A DNA stretch of 64,000 nt, taken from contig NZ_BAQK01000008.1 in NCBI RefSeq assembly GCF_025994435.1, positions 1 to 64,000 of the forward strand, given 5' to 3'. This document shows positions 61,435 to 64,000 of this stretch, one piece after another. The notes under the pieces were generated by a model that saw only the letters and a list, made by a program, of their open reading frames with translations, searched no databases and had not been told where the DNA came from. The number at the start of each line of letters is the position of its first letter. The stretch's first letter is position 1. The stretch is from Gluconacetobacter johannae (GTDB lineage: Bacteria > Pseudomonadota > Alphaproteobacteria > Acetobacterales > Acetobacteraceae). A program made the translations under genes and the position numbers.

Positions 61435-62714
61435 ATGCCCATCGACGAAGATGCATTGCATAGAAAGATTATCCTGAGGCTGGTCCCTCTTTTGATCCTG
61501 TGTTTTTTTTTGCGTTCATTGATCGCGTAAACATCAGCTTCGCCGCGATGGATATGCGGCGCGATCTGTCGATTCCGGCCACCACATACGGTCTTGGCGC
61601 TGGAATATTTTTCCTGGGGTATTTCATTTTCGAAATACCCGGGAACTACATTCTGACGAAGGTCGGGGCCAGGACATGGCTTGCGGTGACGATGGTCACG
61701 TGGGGCATTATCTCGGCCGGGATGGCGTTCATCGGCAACGGGCGGGAGCTGCTGCTGCTGCGGTTCCTGCTGGGAATTGCGGAGGCCGGCTTCTATCCCG
61801 GCACGCTGTTTTTCCTGATGCAGAGCTTTCCGGAAAAGTGGCACGGCCGGGTCATCAGCTATCTGATCGTGGTGATTCCGGTTTCCAGTGCCGTTTCGTC
61901 CCTCCTGTCGGGCATGATCCTGCATTTATCCGGGATATGGGGTTTTCATGGATGGCAGTGGATCTTTCTTCTGGAAGGGCTGCCGTCCACGTTTCTGGGG
62001 ATCCTGCTGTTCATCTGCCTCCCGAACTCCGTCGGCGAGGCAGGGTGGCTGAGCCATGAGGAAAGGGAATATCTCTGCAAGGTCCGGCAACGACGCGTGC
62101 AAGTCAAAGCCGATCGTACAGCCCATTCGTTCCTTGCGGTGGCCCGCGATCCCTATGTCTGGAAGCTGGCCAGTATTTTCTTCTGTCTATCTTTTGTGAA
62201 TGGTACGATTCATTTCTGGCTTCCGCAAATGATCGGATCGGTCGGGTTCGATAAATACACGGTCATGCGTCTTCTGCCGATTCCGTATTTCATCGGGGCC
62301 GTGGCATTGATCATTTGCGCGGCACGGTTGGATCGATCGGGAAAGCGTCGCTGGAATATCCTGATTCCGATGGGGTTGGCATTCCTGTGTCTGATCCTGA
62401 CGATTGTCTGTCAGCCGCTGATGATGAAGGGAATATTCATCACGATTGCCATCGCATCGCTGTTTACCGTTCTTGGTCTGATGTGGGTGGTTCCGGGGCA
62501 GATTCTGCAGGGGCCGGCCGCAGCGGGGGGGATCGCGTTAATCAACAGTATCGGGAATCTGGGAAATTTTTTCGGTCCGAGCATATTCTCGGGGCTGGTT
62601 CAGGAGACCGGGCATTACAGCGTCGGACTGGTGATGGACTCGGTCGTCATGTTTCTTTCATTTCTGATATTCTATGTGATCAGCGCAGAGAAATCGGGAG
62701 ATGTCCCGTTATGA
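61435..62714 (+). pseudogene. MFS transporter with a frame break at a nine-T run
   Basis: Anion:cation symporter-type major facilitator. ATG 61435 follows GAGAGG and encodes MPIDEDALHRKIILRLVPLLILCFF, the start of helix one, but the frame then stops at 61528. The remainder (FAFIDRVNISFAAMDMRRDL to the stop at 62714) is open in the -1 frame. The switch falls in TTTTTTTTT at 61503-61511: ten T would restore a normal protein of about 426 residues. The remaining protein is otherwise intact, with about twelve helices. It is a candidate for a sequencing error, a phase-variable or slippage-read gene, or a fresh pseudogene; the type given is provisional. The 3' end overlaps the NIPSNAP gene. Confidence 0.8.
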
Positions 62715-63355
62715 TCCGAGAGCGGCGGCAGGGGTATCAGATGCTGTATGAAACCATTACGGTCACTGTATTGCCGGGGACACAGACGAAGGTTCTGGCG
62801 GATCTTCATCCCTTGCTTCTGTCGTTGAATGACGGTGGAACCTTCCTTGGCTGCTGGGTGAGCGAAATCGGGCCGCTGAACCAGATCATCATCCTGCGCG
62901 CCTTCGTGTTGATGGACGATCTGGCGGGGGCAAGGCAGGCTTTGCTTGAATCGGGTCTCTTTCCCGACAGGGCGATCGGCGTCCGCGACGTTTCGTACCA
63001 AAGTTGGCGCGGCCTGCCGTTTCTGCCCTGTGTCCAGCCCGGCGAATATGGAAAGGTTTACGAAATACGGACTTACCATGTCCGTCCGGGCCATCTGTCC
63101 GATGTCGCCGAGGGTTTCAGGAAGACGTTGCCCGGCCGGACGCCGCTCTCCCCTCTGCTGACGGCGATGTATAGTCTGGATGGGCCAGCGCGGTTTGCAC
63201 ATATCTGGCCTTACGGCAGCCTTGATGAGCGTGCACGCATCCGCCGGGAAGCGGTTGCGGCAGGTATCTGGCCGCCACGCGGCTCGGCAGGCTTTCTGAC
63301 CGAGGACATGCGGTCGCAAGTAGTGGTTCCGGTTGCCTTTTCACCCTTGCGTTGA
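62711..63355 (+). CDS. NIPSNAP family protein
   Basis: 214 residues made of two ferredoxin-like NIPSNAP units: MLYETITVTVLPGTQTKVLADLHPL and later VYEIRTYHVRPGHLSDVAEGFRKTL. ATG 62711 overlaps the MFS stop; ATG 62741 is an alternative that starts at the first unit. Bacterial NIPSNAP proteins often sit in catabolic operons but have no assigned reaction. Confidence 0.83.
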   Translation: MIRERRQGYQMLYETITVTVLPGTQTKVLADLHPLLLSLNDGGTFLGCWVSEIGPLNQIIILRAFVLMDDLAGARQALLESGLFPDRAIGVRDVSYQSWRGLPFLPCVQPGEYGKVYEIRTYHVRPGHLSDVAEGFRKTLPGRTPLSPLLTAMYSLDGPARFAHIWPYGSLDERARIRREAVAAGIWPPRGSAGFLTEDMRSQVVVPVAFSPLR

Positions 63356-63427
63356 CAGGCCACCGAAGGGCGGAGTGTGCGGGATTTTCCGGTGTCTCCG
63401 CTCGGGAAGAGAGGAAAGGAAAAGCGA

Positions 63428-64000
63428 ATGTCCTTGTTGATCGAAGCCGAAGAACTGATGGTCAGGATCGGGCGCCCGGATCTTGTCATTCTGGATGCGA
63501 CATCCGTATTGCCGGGACAATCGTTCGATCCGGATGAAAATTTTCGGGTGCGCCGGATCGTGGGGGCACGCCGGTTCGATATCGAATGCTTTTCCGATCC
63601 CGACACGACCCTGCCGCATATGGTGCCCAGTCAGGGGCGTTTCGGCAGGCTGTTCGGGGATCTGGGCATCGAGGCGTCATCCGAGGTGGTCTTCTACGAC
63701 CAGACGGGTGTCGCGTCGGCATGCCGGGGCTGGTGGCTGGCCGACCTGTTCGGTCATGCCAATGTCCGTGTGCTGAATGGTGGTCTGCCCGCGTGGAGCC
63801 GGGTCAACGGTGCTGTGGAAAGCGGCCCGGCGGCCGCGCCCGTGTCGAAGACCTATCATGCCAGCCCGCGCTATAGCCGTCTCAAGGGGCTGGGGGACGT
63901 GCTGTCTCTGTCGGGTACGCCCGATGCCGTTATTCTCGACGCGCGATCGAAAGCACGTTTTGCGGGAACGGCGAAGGAGCCACGTCCCGGCGTCAGGAGC
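63428..64000 (+). CDS. rhodanese-type sulfurtransferase (SseA-like, partial)
   Basis: First 191 codons of a two-domain sulfurtransferase; the gene continues past the window. The first domain has LVILDATSVLPG, GARRFDIECFSDPDTTLPHMVPS and VVFYDQTGVASACRGWWLADLFGHANVRVLNGGLPAW, as in 3-mercaptopyruvate sulfurtransferases, and the second domain opens with AVILDARSKARFAG. The catalytic Cys is in the part not seen. ATG 63428 follows GAGAGGAAAGGA. It ends the catabolic run here; sulfur chemistry in the pathway is possible. Confidence 0.87.
   Translation, partial: MSLLIEAEELMVRIGRPDLVILDATSVLPGQSFDPDENFRVRRIVGARRFDIECFSDPDTTLPHMVPSQGRFGRLFGDLGIEASSEVVFYDQTGVASACRGWWLADLFGHANVRVLNGGLPAWSRVNGAVESGPAAAPVSKTYHASPRYSRLKGLGDVLSLSGTPDAVILDARSKARFAGTAKEPRPGVRS

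Noticed and set aside
61500..62714. MFS gene starting at GTG 61500
   Set aside because: This start would delete half of helix one and has no ribosome site; the ATG at 61435 with a frame break at the T run explains the sequence better.

Overview
The window comes from a high-GC alphaproteobacterium. Its gene content and the look of its proteins fit an acetic acid bacterium (Acetobacteraceae, perhaps Gluconacetobacter); that placement is inference from the proteins, not a search. Gene density is high. Many genes overlap head to tail by four bases (ATGA or GTGA), which marks translationally coupled operons.

The left half, to about 33.5 kb, is very GC-rich and looks chromosomal. It holds an SbcCD/YhaNO-like DNA repair pair, a FUSC/DUF1656/HlyD efflux operon, a DnaJ-CbpM chaperone operon, a CPA1 Na+/H+ antiporter, a zinc alcohol dehydrogenase, and a DUF6056-like membrane protein between two copies of a short intergenic repeat. 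An AGE-family epimerase/SDR pair and a PuuB-like oxidase/aldehyde dehydrogenase pair follow. The most distinctive block is 19.0-29.9 kb: a split circularly permuted ATP-grasp plus alpha-E pair faces, across a shared promoter region, a transglutaminase/DUF2126 fusion, a zinc peptidase, a fused ATP-grasp/alpha-E protein and a second transglutaminase. This is a predicted peptide-ligation or tagging system with no known product. After it come a tiny lipoprotein, panC, a Trm112 protein, a Lon-N domain protein, a CnoX-like thioredoxin and tRNA-Gly(GCC).

The tRNA is followed by a terminator, a decayed stretch and the C-terminal remnant of an IS630-type transposase. From there to the right edge the DNA is visibly less GC-rich, has AT-rich intergenic pockets, and carries almost only uptake and catabolic genes. 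One minus-strand run (45.1-34.3 kb) holds an FAD monooxygenase, a dipeptide-type ABC importer, an N-carbamoyl-D-amino-acid hydrolase with an intact Glu-Lys-Cys triad, two Asp/Glu/hydantoin racemase-family proteins, a flavin reductase and a nitroreductase. A second run (51.2-46.2 kb) has an amidohydrolase, a polar amino-acid ABC importer and an enolase-superfamily enzyme. A plus-strand run (51.9-64 kb) has a TonB-dependent receptor, a class II aldolase, a dihydroorotase-like amidohydrolase, an alpha-hydroxy-acid oxidase, then (beyond a divergent LysR gene) a D-2-hydroxyacid dehydrogenase, an LLM flavin monooxygenase, an MFS transporter, a NIPSNAP protein and a rhodanese that runs off the window. 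Together these suggest import and stepwise breakdown of one or more nitrogen-containing organic compounds; the substrate cannot be named from sequence.

The MFS gene has a frame break exactly at a run of nine T, joining a good start and first half-helix to the rest of the protein in another frame.
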